Assembly (NCBI GenBank): GCA_022457155.1
Contig: JAJGOT010001116.1
Span: 1-64,000, forward strand
Length of the DNA stretch: 64,000 bases
Direction of reading: 5' to 3'
DNA from: Cladopsammia gracilis
Lineage: Eukaryota; Cnidaria; Anthozoa; Scleractinia; Dendrophylliidae
Shown here: one piece after another, positions 20,800 through 32,462 of the stretch
Position numbering within the stretch: position 1 is the first letter of the stretch
How the letters are laid out: every line of letters starts with the position of its first letter
Position numbers and translations under genes: made by a program
The notes under the pieces: model-generated
What the model was told of the DNA's origin: nothing
The model's input: the letters and a program-made list of their open reading frames with translations, nothing else
Databases searched by the model: none

Positions 20800-22351
20800 A
20801 TGAACCTGTTGAACTAAACTTGTTTGTTTTTAAACATCTTTTGTTTTTAAAAATCTTACATGTACAGTAGATGTCCACTTTGGTTTGAAATTTCAGAGTT
20901 TGTGTTATTGAAAGGTGAAGTGTGACCTTTTACATTGTACATGTCCATTCACTTTTATGTACCTTTCTAACTTCTTTAAGATGTCTTTTTAGCATTGATA
21001 TGCACACAACAGTGCCGTTAGAAGTTTTCTTTGCCAGGAATTAAGAAAAGAAAACAACGACTATGGAAAATCTACCACCATGCGTAAGTCGTCATATACA
21101 TTGTACACATAGTCCAATTGTTTTGTTCACTCTAGAGCTGTAAATATTTTTTTTTTCAAAGAACACGTCCAAATAAGTCACCACTTTTTATTTTGACCAC
21201 GCTGCAGCACGACCATTCAAAATTTGTGCAATCAGTATATATATGTTTACCCTAAAAATGGTTGTGCTGCTGCGTGGTCAATACCACATGCTCCCAATTA
21301 TGGCATAAAGCGGGTGTCAAAACAACATCAATCCAATGCACCATTTTTTAGGGTAAAATAGCACAACTTTGAGCGCTTGTAAAATTGCCATTTTTTACCC
21401 GAGACGTCTCAAACTTTGGAATTGTGTATTTCATACCATAAAAAGTATAACTACGCAAAAATAATTTTCGCTTCATTGGCACTTTAATGCTATTGATCCC
21501 AGACGTCCTTTGAAATGGCTTAAAAACCAGCCCGCTTCACAGACTGTTGCTTTCACTCTGCAGTTGAAAAAAGTGCATCATGTGATCACAATTTTGTTGA
21601 CCGCAAGTTGACCTCAAGATCGGTAATGTTAAACTTGCGATGAATAAAATTTAGTTAGCGGTCGCCATATTAATCTTTAAATAATATATTTCCCCAACAT
21701 AACTTTCTGTAACTGTTGTTGCAAGAAAGGTATTATTTGAGCACATTTTTGGTGACTGCGATTTGAAATTCATCCATCGCAAGTTCAACTTTGTGTAACA
21801 TAACCGATCTTGTGGTAACTAAAACATCATCATGTAATAAACTTTTTTCAAACCGCAGAGTGAAAGCAACAGTCCTTGAAGTGGGCTGATTTTTAAGCCA
21901 TTTCAAAGGACATCTGGGATCAATAGTAATAAACAAATGGTATCCAAACATCACATGACTGTACATCTAATCACAGATGGAATTTTGTTAGACACATGTA
22001 GATTTTGTTTGGACATTCTCCAATGACGAACTGTTATTTGCAGCTCTGTCAGTCCTACATGTACATGTAGCTGATAAATGCTTACTGTGATCGTCACTTT
22101 ATTACCACATGCACTTTATTCATAAATGGCTGCTCTGCATTTTTTGGTTTGGCTACATGTAGTTTATTATAACTAAAGAATGAATTGCATAACGTGAAGG
22201 ACCATGTCAAAAGGAATGTTATGTGTACATGTAGTATTAAGGCCATCTTCATATTTGAAGAGAAGTTACAGTCTTGTCAATTTAAAAAAAAACATGAAAT
22301 AGAGCCTTTTTTAGGATAAGTTGTGATTTCCCATGTCTTAATTGTTGGTTA
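20800..22351. repeat. Intronic sequence with two inverted repeats
   Basis: 21196-21284 folds on CCACGCTGCAGCACGACCAT against ATGGTTGTGCTGCTGCGTGG. 21490-21930 has arms TCCCAGACGTCCTTTGAAAT and ATTTCAAAGGACATCTGGGA around a loop of about 130 bases. These look like old MITEs. The candidate exon at 21038-21083 lies here. No other gene is supported; the frame at 21733-21966 lies in one repeat arm. Confidence 0.55.
21038..21083 (+). CDS. Candidate second exon (46 nt)
   Basis: A pyrimidine-rich tract ending TTTTCTTTGCCAG precedes it and the consensus donor GTAAGT follows. Read in the phase inherited from 19621 it encodes ELRKENNDYG and ends one base into a codon. The next candidate exon at 27349 supplies the other two bases and stays open. 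The evidence is only splice signals and phase. Confidence 0.35.
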
Positions 22352-22590
22352 AAATTCCTCTCCGAATAGGCCAAATCAAGTAAGCTTTGCAATGTTTACA
22401 GTGTTTAGAACTCCGTAGCGTTCACCTGCCATTTTGTTTACTAGTGCCAGTTACTCTCTGGGGTTAGGGTTGGGTTAGGGTTAGATCAGTAAACAAAATG
22501 GCGGGTGAACACCACGGAGAACACCACGGAGCTAGAGCTCTAAATGTTGCAAAGCTTATTTGATTCGGCCTATTTCTGAGAGGAATTTTT
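22352..22590. mobile_element. MITE with telomere-like core
   Basis: The left arm AATTCCTCTCCGAATAGGCC and the right arm GGCCTATTTCTGAGAGGAAT are inverted, with AAGCTTTGCAA/TTGCAAAGCTT further in. Between them sit TTTTGTTTAC/GTAAACAAAA mirrored blocks and a short TTAGGG-type run (GGGTTAGGGTTGGGTTAGGG, from 22460). About 240 bp, non-coding. Confidence 0.7.
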
Positions 22591-22743
22591 TTTTTTTTAT
22601 GATCCGCGTCGATCCAAGTTGATCCGACCTGGACTGTATCCGGTCTGATCCGATCCGAGTTGATCTGTTCCGACTTTTGTACAACTGCCTATTAAAATAG
22701 GATCAAAAATAGAGTTATGTGGAATGAAGTGTTTTTACTTTAA

Positions 22744-25700
22744 GAGTGTATGTCTGAGAAAACCGGGCAAATCTGAAAAAAGTTGGAAGAAGGGGGTCAG
22801 CCGATCTTCACCATATTTATGTTGGATGTAGGACTTACCCAACTAGTTACTATGGTAACATTCATTTGTTGATTGACGTTGTTGTTTTCGAGAACAGACC
22901 ACCCCCCAAAAAAATGCCCTCAGCAGCATAGTGAAACTGTGATTTCAGGTCAACTTTAGCGGTCTGTATCTCTCGATATGTTCAAGCAATAAATACAATT
23001 TCACATCAATATAACACATGTCCTTTGGTAATTTTAATGGGTATGTCAAACAATGTTCACTGTACCTCCGACGCGTTTTGTGGGCAAAGAAAGAATGCAC
23101 ACTTTGCGACATTTTCAAAACTCGAAAAACTACCCATATTAAAAACCCGTTTCTCAGGGGTCCGGGAAAATATAAAAATAAAACAACTTGCATGTTACTC
23201 ACCATACATAGGAAGATATCTTAAGCCAGAGTTGAAATTGGTACACTGAATTTAAAACTCTTTTCAGTTCGCTGTTTTTACCGCTTCGGTGGATTTTGGC
23301 TCCCCAGGGTTAATTACAGTCACGGTGACTTTCTTGATGCTGTCGATCGAATTATCCGGATTTTGCCATTTTACCGTATCCAAAATGTGTGTACAGCTAA
23401 TAGCTATGATTCCAATTATGATTCCTTGTATAAAAAAGTAACTTCAAGCAAGAAAGAAGCCAAGAAACGTTGCACAAGATGATTGCGTGACAGCAGCTGA
23501 ACACGTAGTATTCGAAGCAAGATTGTCCGCGTTGACGAAAAGGATGTTAATGACTTCCTTGAATTTGACTTCTGTTTCGTAGAAATTGTTTCAAACATTC
23601 CATAAATGAGTCCCATAATCTTCTGACTTAAAGCAGTATAAACGGCTGGTATCTGTTGCCCGCAATTCAACAGACAGAATACTGTTGATGTCCAGTCTGT
23701 CTGTTGACCTTTGCAAATTTGTGAAATAATAGGTCACGTTTCCTCTGGTTTTCATCAGTCCTGTAGCTGAGTTTCAGGTCCGACTCTTGGTGATTCGTCG
23801 AATGTTGCTTTGGTACTATAGCAAAGAATGGTAGAAAATTTACTGAGCTGTAAAACTATATATTACCAATTCAAAACTGCTAGTATCCTTCCAAGAAATA
23901 AAAACTTAGTAACCTGGCTTGATAGACAACCGGAAACGGAATTGTCACCAGGAGCCATTCAGATTTGAGTGCTAAAAAATAAAATTTCAGTTATAAGTCC
24001 CATATATCTTCTTTTCTTTTCGTTATGTTTCCTAATAAACCAAATAAATTGATTACTTAAGTTTCTACTTCTTATGGAAAAATATCTGGTAATTCAATTT
24101 TTTGCAACTGATAAGGATGTATTAAAGTTTCACCGTGGGAACAAGAAATTTGATGGCTTTGGAAGCCATTTCAAAATAGTTCCAAACTGGGAATTAACGT
24201 TTTGCGTAAAATTGAAGTGATGGAGTTATTTTTAAAAAGGATTTATTGATATCGTTTGGTAGCACAAGCGCTTGATAATGTAGCATGTTTATTTAATGGC
24301 TCCGTCAATTCCAAGCCCGCTCATTCCCCCCCCCCCCAACCCCCCGGAGCATTTGTCGGGCATTTGCCTTTTTTTTTTTTTAAAGTTGCAAATGCCCCAC
24401 GGTGGAGTCAGCTTATATGTACACAAATCTCCACGGTGGGGCATCTGAAAGAGTGCAAATGCCCGACCCATGGGACAAGATCAACATTTTTATTTCAATG
24501 ATTATTGATGGAAGCACTAATTCTCAAATAAATGGATCTTTATTCATGCTAGAAATTCTTTCGTTCTACCTCAGTATTACTTATATCCGTTCCCTTGTTC
24601 GTTCTAAATATTTGTGTTATGTTTCCGCAAAACTTTTGACTCCAATAATTTCCTGTCGATTCTCGTTGTTGATGTTATTAATTTTGATTAAAATTATGCT
24701 TACGTTCAATCCATTCACACGGTAAGGTCGCCGTTGATTGAAACGCTTTTTCAAGTTAAGTTGCTATTGAATTTTTAAATAGCCATATTCTTCCGTTGCG
24801 ACATATCATGATGGAAAGACAATAAGGCCACAAATGTTGACAAATAAGACGTCAACAAAAATTAAAAATTTGTCGTGATATAGATATTATCTTTTGTGGC
24901 ACTTGAAAAACGAACCAAGACCGAAAATGAACAAAGCATTTTTCAACATTTGTCCACGACCATTCTGACTGTTTGTTGTCGATCGCAGTTACTTTGCCGA
25001 GAAATGTACTAACCAATGAGAGTGCATTACGCCTGGCGCGCTGTAATTGGTCGGTTGTAAACATTTTGTGAGAGACAAATAAATCCTCAGTAAACACTCA
25101 TCACGGAGATGAGGCCAAGGAAAAAATATATCTGAAGTTCTACATGATCGAAATTAGTTTCATAGTGAGCGAAAGAAAATCTTTCATATTTGAAACGGCA
25201 GTAATAAAATACGTTCCGTGTTCGGAGAGCAGAGAGCTGTGTTGTAAGCACAACTGTTTAAACCTGATTAATGTATCACTTTTGAACGATAACGTTTTGT
25301 AAGGGTTGTTGACTGAACAACTTATTCAGCATTTGTCGAAATTGTCAACGTACGCTGTGAAAATTAATCCCAAATTAATCCCAAATTGAACTCAAAACCG
25401 TATGATTACTTATTAATAATTATACATGAAAAAATTTGCATCCATTTTTGTTTGGAATTTTTTTTTTTGTAAAAAAAAATTTTTTGGAAATTTTTTTTTT
25501 CTTCTTTTTTTGGCAAAAAAAAGAAAAAACATTTTTTTCGATTTGTAATTTGCACTGGTGTTACATTTTTTGCACGGGTGTTACACGTTTTGCACTGGTG
25601 TTACATTTGAACTGCACTGCTCTTAGCCAATCAGAATGGAGTATTTTTTCATGTATATTATTAGAGGTTAAACAAACATGCTACATCATCAAGCGCTTGT

Positions 25701-27219
25701 GCTAGCTACCAAACGATATCAATAAATCCTTTTTAAAAATAACTCCATCACTTCAATTTTACGCAAAACTTTAATTCCCAGTTTGGAACTATTTTGAAAT
25801 GGCTTCCAAAGCCATCAAATTTCTTGTTCCAACGGTGAAACTTAAATCCTTATCAGTTGCAAGAAATTGAATTACCAGATATTTTTCCATTAGAAGTAGA
25901 AACTTAATTAATCAATTTATCAGCTTCGTTAGGAAACACAACGAAAAGAAAATAAATATATATGGGACTTATAACTGAAAATTTATTTTTTAGCACTCAA
26001 ACCTGAATGGCTCCTGGTAACAATTCCGTTTCCGGTGGTCTATCAAGCCAGGTTACTAAGTTTTTATTTCTTGGAAGGATACTAGCAGTTTTGAATTGGT
26101 AATATATAGTTTTACAGCTCAGTAAATTTTCTACCATTCTTTGCTATAGTACCATAACATCATTCGACGAATCACCAAGAGTCGGCGGACCTGAAACTCA
26201 GCTACAGGACTGATGAAAACCAGAGGAAACGTGACCTATTATTTCACAAATTTGCAAAGGTCAACAGACGTCAGACTGGACATCAACAGTGTTCTGTCTG
26301 TTGAATTGCGGGCAACAGATACCAGCCGTTTATACTGCTTTAAGTCAGAAGATTATGGGACTCATTTATGGAATGTTTGAAACAATTTCTATGAAACAGA
26401 AGTCAAATTCAAGGAAGTCATTAACATCCTTTTCGTCAACGCGGACAATCTTGCTTCGAATACTACGTGTTCAGCTGCTGTCACGCAATCATCTTGTGCA
26501 AAGTTTCTTGGCTTCTTTCTTGCTTGAAGTTACTTTTTTATACAAGGAATCATAATTGGAACCATAGCTATTAGCTGTACACACATCTTGGACACGGTAA
26601 AATGGCAAAATCCGGATAATTCGATCGACAGCATCAAGAAAGTCACCGTGACTGTAATTAACCCTGGGGAGCCAAAATCCACCGAAGCGGTAAAAACAGC
26701 GAACTGAAAAGAGTTTTAAATTCAGTGTACCAATTTCAACTCTGGCTTAAGATATCTTCCTATGTATGGTGAGTATCATGCAAGTTGTTTTATTATTATA
26801 TTTTCCCGGACCCCTGAGAAACAGGCTTTTTAAAATGGGTAGTTTTTCGAGTTTTGAAAATGCCGCGAAGTGTGCATTCTTTCATTGCCCACAAAACGTG
26901 TCGGAGGTACAGTGAACATTGTTTGACATACCCATAAAAATTGCCAGAGGGCATGTGTTATATTGATGTGAAATTGTATCTTTTGCTTGAATATATCGAG
27001 AGATACAGACCGCTAAAATTGACCTAAAATCACAGTTTCAATATGCTGCTGAGGGCATTTTTTGAGGGGGTGGTCTGTTCTCGAAAACAACAAAATCAAT
27101 CAACAAATAAATGTTACCATGGTAACTAGTTGGGTAAGTCCTACATCCAACATAAATACGGCGACGATCGGCCGACCCCCTTCTTCCGACCTCTGCCTGG
27201 TTTTCTCAGACATACACTC
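22744..27219. mobile_element. Long-inverted-repeat element, 4.5 kb, TTAA-flanked
   Basis: The left arm (about 22744-24290) and right arm (about 25670-27219) are inverted copies of about 1.5 kb with high similarity. Landmarks are GAGTGTATGTCTGAGAAAAC at the start, mirrored at the end, and CTTCTTTCTTGCTTGAAG further in. TTAA lies at each boundary (22740-22743 and 27220-27223). The spacer of about 1.4 kb is non-coding, with a C tract, a small hairpin of GCAAATGCCCCAC and three copies of a TTTGCACTGGTGTTACA unit (25547-25612). Mirrored 84-85-codon frames at 23416-23670 (-) and 26289-26555 (+) are similar in both arms but have no recognised domain. It sits inside the second intron of the candidate gene. 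Confidence 0.75.
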
Positions 27220-27348
27220 TTAAGACAACTTTGGGTAGAGAGAGTTGTAATGTATACACTCTGTATACTGTAACACTGATACATGTAGTTATTATATCTT
27301 AGAATATATTTTAAGTAAATAATGGCCTCATTACCATTGTGTATCTAG

Positions 27349-27467
27349 GGGCTGCTTCAAGATATTATGAGACCAAGAGACAGCAGTACTTGGATAGCTT
27401 ACCAGCCAGAAAAAATTCAGCAGAGAAGCGTCTGCTTGAGAAGAAGCTGACATCAAGGAGGAGAAGG
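27349..27467 (+). CDS. Candidate third exon, basic helical segment
   Basis: Acceptor CTAG at 27345-27348 and donor GTAAGC at 27468. The open frame reads RYYETKRQQYLDSLPARKNS followed by a Lys/Arg-rich stretch ending in RRRR, very protein-like and with no repeat nearby. It continues in phase from 21083. No later exon could be found before the transposon nest at 28569. Basic helical sequence of this kind could be a DNA- or RNA-binding segment, but no function is assigned. Confidence 0.45.
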
Positions 27468-27689
27468 GTAAGCTACTGGTAGTTATTTTGGATCAAGTTT
27501 ATTACATACAGTTGAACCTCTCATAAAACCATACAAAGTGACAAACAAAGGTATCACTTATGGGAACAACACATACATGCTTACATGTACTGGTGTACAT
27601 GCATGTTGCTTGTTACGAACATTAATCAACAACATAATTTTATATTTAAAATTTGAACTACTTTTGGACAAGAAGTTAGAGCTTCCCCT

Positions 27690-27915
27690 CTCTTTTAACC
27701 CCCGGTCCCCTTTCTTCAGAACCAAAACAATAAACGACAGACTGTATTACGGGTACATTTGTACCATTTCAATTTGGGCATAAATTCACATACACAGTAC
27801 TAGCAAGCTTTGGGAAAAATTGAACTGGCACTTGCACTAAAGTAAAAATAATCATAATTACGGTAATTGGTGGTGGACTGTTGGCGTTTCGCTAAATTAT
27901 AGTAAGCCCCCCTCT
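27690..27915 (-). repeat. Copy of the 20505-20735 repeat segment
   Basis: The reverse complement matches the interior of the element at 20140-20799 (TTTAGCGAAA, ATAATTACGGTAATT-like and AACAATAAACGACAGACTG blocks). It is diverged, so an old copy. Confidence 0.6.
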
Positions 27916-28568
27916 CTATTAAGCCTCTTCTCAAATCTTTTAAATTTTATTGTTTTAAATTTTATTGTTCACATAATTCCAATTATGTTCAAAGGACGTG
28001 CAAGTTAACCACGTTTTGTGACTGAAAGACGCCTAAATTTGCATTTCACACCCAAAAGGTGTGAAATGGGGGAGGAGCTAAGCCTTTTATACCGGAACTT
28101 CGTGTTTAAGCATAGTGGGTTCACAAGAGTTGATTTCTTGGATTATAATTTTCCTTTTTTTAAATCGAGGGCTATCTGTTTTTCATCAATCAATAATTAT
28201 CCTCTCTCGAAGCTAGTTTGCATAATATATGGCTAACCATCTAATGCTCTAAATCTAGGTTCCATTTTATTTTCAATAGCGTAATTCATGGCGCACTAAA
28301 CAGCAAGCATTTTGAAAAATGCATTGGCAAATTTTCGCACTCTAACGATATACCTTAAAGGGAAAGTTTCTCTTGTAGATCAATAACTTCTAATATTTTT
28401 GCAAACTTATCAGTCACTTCTTCAGTCAGTCACTGTGTAAATTGAACCATTTTTTTTACTATCTCGGTTCGTGGTGCTATGACTATATATCATGTGACTA
28501 TTGTTTTGTGTTATCGGCTTATTCTGTTAATTATAAAACATTATACACTCTGAGGCAACACGAAAGAA
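27916..28568. other. No gene recognised
   Basis: A short stretch near 28062-28110 (GCTAAGCCTTTTATACCGG) resembles 45025-45085, suggesting a further small repeat family. Short frames present show no known motif. Confidence 0.35.
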
Positions 28569-28744
28569 GGCCTGTTACGCCACAAAATGTAATAATTGAC
28601 GCAAAATGTAATAGTAACCCAAAATGTAATAACTTTTGACGCAAAATGTAATAGTAACCCAAAATGTAATAACTTTTGACGCAAAATGTAATAAACTAAA
28701 GTAGCGCAAAATGTAATAAATTTGACGCAAAATGTAATAACTTC
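28569..28744 (+). repeat. Left TIR of a minisatellite-ended element
   Basis: Starts GGCCTGTTACGCCACAAAAT and continues as alternating GACGCAAAATGTAATA and AACCCAAAATGTAATAA units. The inverted partner at 51020-51240 carries the same units in nearly the same order, and similarity continues inward (GCCACCT..ATCAATCAAG). Arrays of short subterminal repeats are common transposase-binding regions of DNA transposons. The superfamily is unknown and no target duplication is evident. Confidence 0.75.
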
Positions 28745-29059
28745 AGTTTTGTCCTAGCTCAATGAGGCAGTGCACATATGAACATCTATACTTGGAAACG
28801 AAAATCGCCACCTATCAATCAAGCTGTACACGACATCGATCACGTGACTAGATCGAAAAATCTACTTTTATTATACAACACGACATTTTGTGGTAAAAAA
28901 AGGAACGAGGATCGCATGTAGAAAAACTTATTTCTTCCAGTAAATTGATTTTATGAAAAACCAGCCATGCAGCCATTTTGTTTCAGCCGGTTTATTGATC
29001 TCTGTTTGTTTTTTATGCCTATGATATACAATTCCGCATTTGTTTCAAAACATGTTGTC

Positions 29060-29365
29060 CTGATGAGATGGAGTCCAGCAAATCTAGAATTGAGACTTGT
29101 GTCCGTGATGTTGATTTATGGATGCTCCACAATGGGTTAAAGTTAAATAGTGATAAAACTGAACTCCTAGTACTGTCTTCGTCCTACCGTCCAAAAGTAA
29201 ATATACATAACTTCGCCGTTGTAGATGAAATCGTTGACTGTTCATCTATTGCAAGGAATATTGGAATTTTATTCGACGACTACTTAACGATGATACCTCG
29301 TATTAATGCAATATGCAAAACAGCATTTTTTTCTTTAACGTAATATCTCAAAAATCAAAGGGCTC
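29060..29365 (+). pseudogene. CR1/L2-like LINE reverse transcriptase, first half of a split copy
   Basis: The frame at 29068-29343 reads WMLHNGLKLNSDKTELLVLS, then RNIGILFDDYLTM and INAICKTAFF, the region after the YADD motif in CR1/L2-type reverse transcriptases. After one frameshift it ends in RNISKIK at 29365. The next residues of the family (RFLTVDTTKRIVHSFITSK) are found only at 49377. The 5' end is truncated near 29060, as is usual for LINEs. Confidence 0.75.
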
Positions 29366-29645
29366 TTAAAGCCATCTCGTTAACGCGTTGAAACATGAGG
29401 TTAAAAAAAGAAGAATCTAAAATAAATACAAGAGGCTACTATTGTAGCCTACACTCATGCGCTTGCATAAGCAAGTTTTATGGTTTGTTTTGAACGGGTC
29501 ACGCACCCCTTCCCCCCTCAACGAATTTTGCGTGACACACTAAAGAACACGCTAAAACACGTTTTTAAGTCGTGAATACGACTTATTGCGATTACTGGAG
29601 AAAAGTCACTCGCTCATCGTAAACTTAAGGAACACTGTTTGACAT

Positions 29646-29741
29646 GCGCCGGTTCTCGTCTGATCACCGAAGTTAAGCCCTGTCGGGCGAGGTTAGTACT
29701 TGGATGGGTGACCGCTTGGGAATACCTCGTGTCGTTGGCTT
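29646..29741 (+). ncRNA. 5S rRNA-like segment followed by a T-run
   Basis: GGTTCTCGTCTGATCACCGA, then AAGTTAAGCCCTGTCGGGC and GGTTAGTACTTGGATGGGTG, reaching the 3' end GTCGTTGGCTT. Nine T residues follow at about 29746, a strong RNA polymerase III stop. The 5' quarter is missing. The internal control region is intact by eye, so the copy could still be transcribed. Confidence 0.85.
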
Positions 29742-29808
29742 ATCATTTTTTTTTCCTTCACTCCCTTTCGTTTTTCATTTTTTTGGTTCCGTCAAGGAGC
29801 CACTTGTC

Positions 29809-29838
29809 CTGAGGAGGGCAAACTGAAGCCAAACGGTC
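29809..29838 (+). ncRNA. Weak hammerhead-like motif
   Basis: CTGAGGA fits the CUGANGA core, GGC..GCC could form stem II, and AAACGGTC follows in place of GAAAC. The same motif is in the other repeat copy (16679-16708, -). The mismatch at GAAA makes activity doubtful. Confidence 0.25.
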
Positions 29839-30437
29839 ATGAAAACATAGCATACCTTTGACGATATTCCAACGACAACGAATGGGCGACGAAGTTTGTC
29901 CGTAATTTTCATTTTCGCTAGTAAACACATTCCTTCGTGTTAGCATGTTTTATGATTATTTCCTCAAAACTAACCAGAACACAGAGAAAATTGAATCACA
30001 AATTGATATCAACATAAATTCTCACCAAAAAATTGTAATTTCTTTTACGGTTAAGTCCCTCATCTGTAAGAAATCTGCTTCTTCGGTTTTGATCGCCCCG
30101 CACTGATAGCAGCGTATGAATTTCCTTGAAGCAAGATTCAGTTGCTGAAAGCTCTCCTTTTTCTCCACTATAGCGGCTTTGGATATTCTTTAAAGCTTTC
30201 TCTTTCCATTTTGAATATTTTAAATGTGAGTTATTAATGCGATGACACGAAACTACGGTTTTAAAAACCAAGCACATGCCGAGCGCGGCAGCCATTTTTG
30301 TACCCGAGGACCCGGTCACTAAAATATGCGTGCATAAATTTGCATGCAAAATCGTGACACAAAAAATAAAAATAATAAAAATAACAAGAAAAACGGAGCC
30401 GAAACCTTACCTCATGCCGCTACGCGCATGAGTAATA

Positions 30438-31700
30438 AAATAAATATGGTAAAGATGGCGTTGTAGAATCAGACATTATGTAGAAAATGCGAGGTGCAGT
30501 AGTCAACTGGATATGGTTCTTGGCAGGATAGAGAAGATTGAGAGAACTTGGTTTGAAAATTCGTGTTGGTGCAAGTCAAAAAAAGTTATGAGTAACAAAG
30601 AATCACGAGTGTGAATGTAAATAATTTTGATGTTAGTGAAGTGAAAGTGAAAGACTTTTCCCGTCTTGCTAGCTAATTGACGATGAAAATGTGTTGTTGG
30701 TTCAATTTACACAGTGCATTTTCAGTTATTCATTGTCTATTTTCTGTTGGGATATTTGACAATGGAAAAGACTTTCTAATTCAAATACAATAGATTACCG
30801 CAATTTTAAAACAATTAAAAGCCCACATCGATAATACGTCACGTGCAATGACTTTATATCTGATCAGATGAGACATTAATATTAATTATCAAAATATCAA
30901 TTGACACAACAAATGATGACTGAATCTTTAATATTCTTTAAAGTAAGGCCCGATTCAAACATTGAACTTCACATTTGCCGAATCTAATGGAAGGAGGCCG
31001 TAACAACATGTCATTTCTCTAGAGCTGCCTTTTCCCATGCCAGGACAATTTGAGCTATGTTTAGCAGACATCGCGCCATCAGCCATTTCTTTTTCAACTC
31101 TCCAGCAGTATTCGAAAATAGAACGAAAGTCAAAATTTATGGTATTTTGCTGTTCCTACTCTTGCATAATGAAACGGAAAGTTTTGTAGTTAGCTAAAGT
31201 ATCAAGTCTGCTGTTTTATATATTTTGACGTGAAAAATGGCGGGAAAATGGTGATCACGTGGTCATTTTTTGGACACGTCTGCTATGGACGCACTTATAT
31301 AGAAAATATTGGGTCTGGAGCGGATAAACAGGGCACCACTCCTGGCGGTCACTTTTTTAGTTTCCCTTAGATCAAAATGAGGTTCATGACAGGCCTGCAC
31401 TGACTCCGCTATGTGGTTTTGCGGTTGCGATGCATTTATATTAGCTTTCAAAGTTTGGCTGTTATGAGTCGTGTCGTTAAGTTATTTACGTCTTGTATGA
31501 TGTGTTAGGCGGCGTTTTGTAAATAGTTTTCAGGAATGGTTGGTTTTGAACGAAACTCCATTTTTCATCAGTATTTGTTTAAGGTTTTTCAGTCGTGGGT
31601 GAAATGTTGTGACAAAAGGCGTTATTATCTCGCGAGTTTTTTTCGTTTTGTTTTCATGCCAATTGCGTTCCGGCAAAAGTGAAATTCAGAATACCAGTGC
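30438..31700. other. No gene recognised
   Basis: Contains at 30955-31005 a diverged copy of the GGCCCGATTCAAAC.. end seen complete at 60237, suggesting a Harbinger-type MITE remnant. Otherwise plain AT-rich sequence. Confidence 0.4.
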
Positions 31701-31780
31701 ATTTAGGAGGGTGCTGATGGGGTTAACAGTTAACTGACAATTGCCCAAAAATATAGTAGTTAACTGATAAATGAAAAGTT

Positions 31781-32043
31781 ACCGTATTTTCTCTATTAAA
31801 TGCCCCCGGCGTTTATTTCAAACTTGGCCTTGTGGACCCGGCGTTTCTTTGTATCAGCAGTTTTTTCTCGCCCGCCATTTTTTAAGAAAGGGTTATTATT
31901 CGTTTTTCTTGGCAGCCTTGTACCTTGCCCTTAAATCTTAAGTTTATTATACCACAAACAAACGTTTGAGGAGCTTACTTACAACTTCCTCAATTATACC
32001 CGGCGTTTATTCGGGGCCCGGCGTTTAATCGAGAAAATACGGT
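31781..32043. mobile_element. MITE with ACCGTATTTTCTC termini
   Basis: ACCGTATTTTCTCTATTAAA at the left is mirrored by TTTAATCGAGAAAATACGGT at the right. CCCGGCGTTTATT also appears in both arms. About 263 bp, non-coding, inserted between the subterminal repeats of the 11-kb unit. Confidence 0.75.
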
Positions 32044-32462
32044 AACAGTTAAGTGACATTCTATTAATTATACTAAATTAACGATTGTTGTTGTTAATAA
32101 AAGCAACATAGTTTTTTCCTAACAGCAAAGCTATTTTGTGACTTTTTCCTGCCTCGCTGCGTGACCAGGTGACATATTAACCGATATTATATGCGAAAGG
32201 TACCAGGGTCGTAGAGCGTTGACCTTGATCTCCGTGATGGCGTCGAGTGGGGGTGTCTGTAAAACGAGGACCGGATGGCGGCGGATGGCGGATGGCGGAT
32301 GGCGGATGGCGGATGGCGGATGGCGGATAATAAAATGCGGATAACAAAATGCGGATGATAAAATGCGGATGAAAAAAAAAAGAAAAAATTCTTTATGACT
32401 TTTACAAAAAAAAAGGTGAAAATTAAATTTCAATCTGCATTCGCCTTTCATGTTCTCAGATA

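Larger units (their letters stand above)
29433..30437 (+). repeat. 5S-bearing dispersed repeat, second copy
   Basis: Starts AGGCTACTATTGTAGCCTAC followed by ACTCATGCGC and ends GCGCATGAGT, short inverted repeats. It shares long blocks with 15456-17299 (-). A further short piece of the left end occurs in reverse at 42645-42682. A hammerhead-like CTGAGGA...AAAC motif lies at 29809-29838, and the 5S segment is listed separately. A 117-codon minus-strand frame (29996-30349) beginning MHANLCTH covers the right half. It is unassigned. Confidence 0.65.

Noticed and set aside
22459..22486. Telomere-like TTAGGG run
   Set aside because: Only about four imperfect units inside a MITE; too short for a telomere or a fusion point.
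23416..23670. 84-codon frame, mirrored at 26289-26555
   Set aside because: It is kept in both arms only because the arms are near-identical inverted copies; no domain or start context supports it.
28576..28744. Possible CRISPR-like array (regular AAAATGTAATAA units)
   Set aside because: Units are adjacent with no unique spacers of constant length, the context is eukaryotic and an inverted partner exists at 51020.
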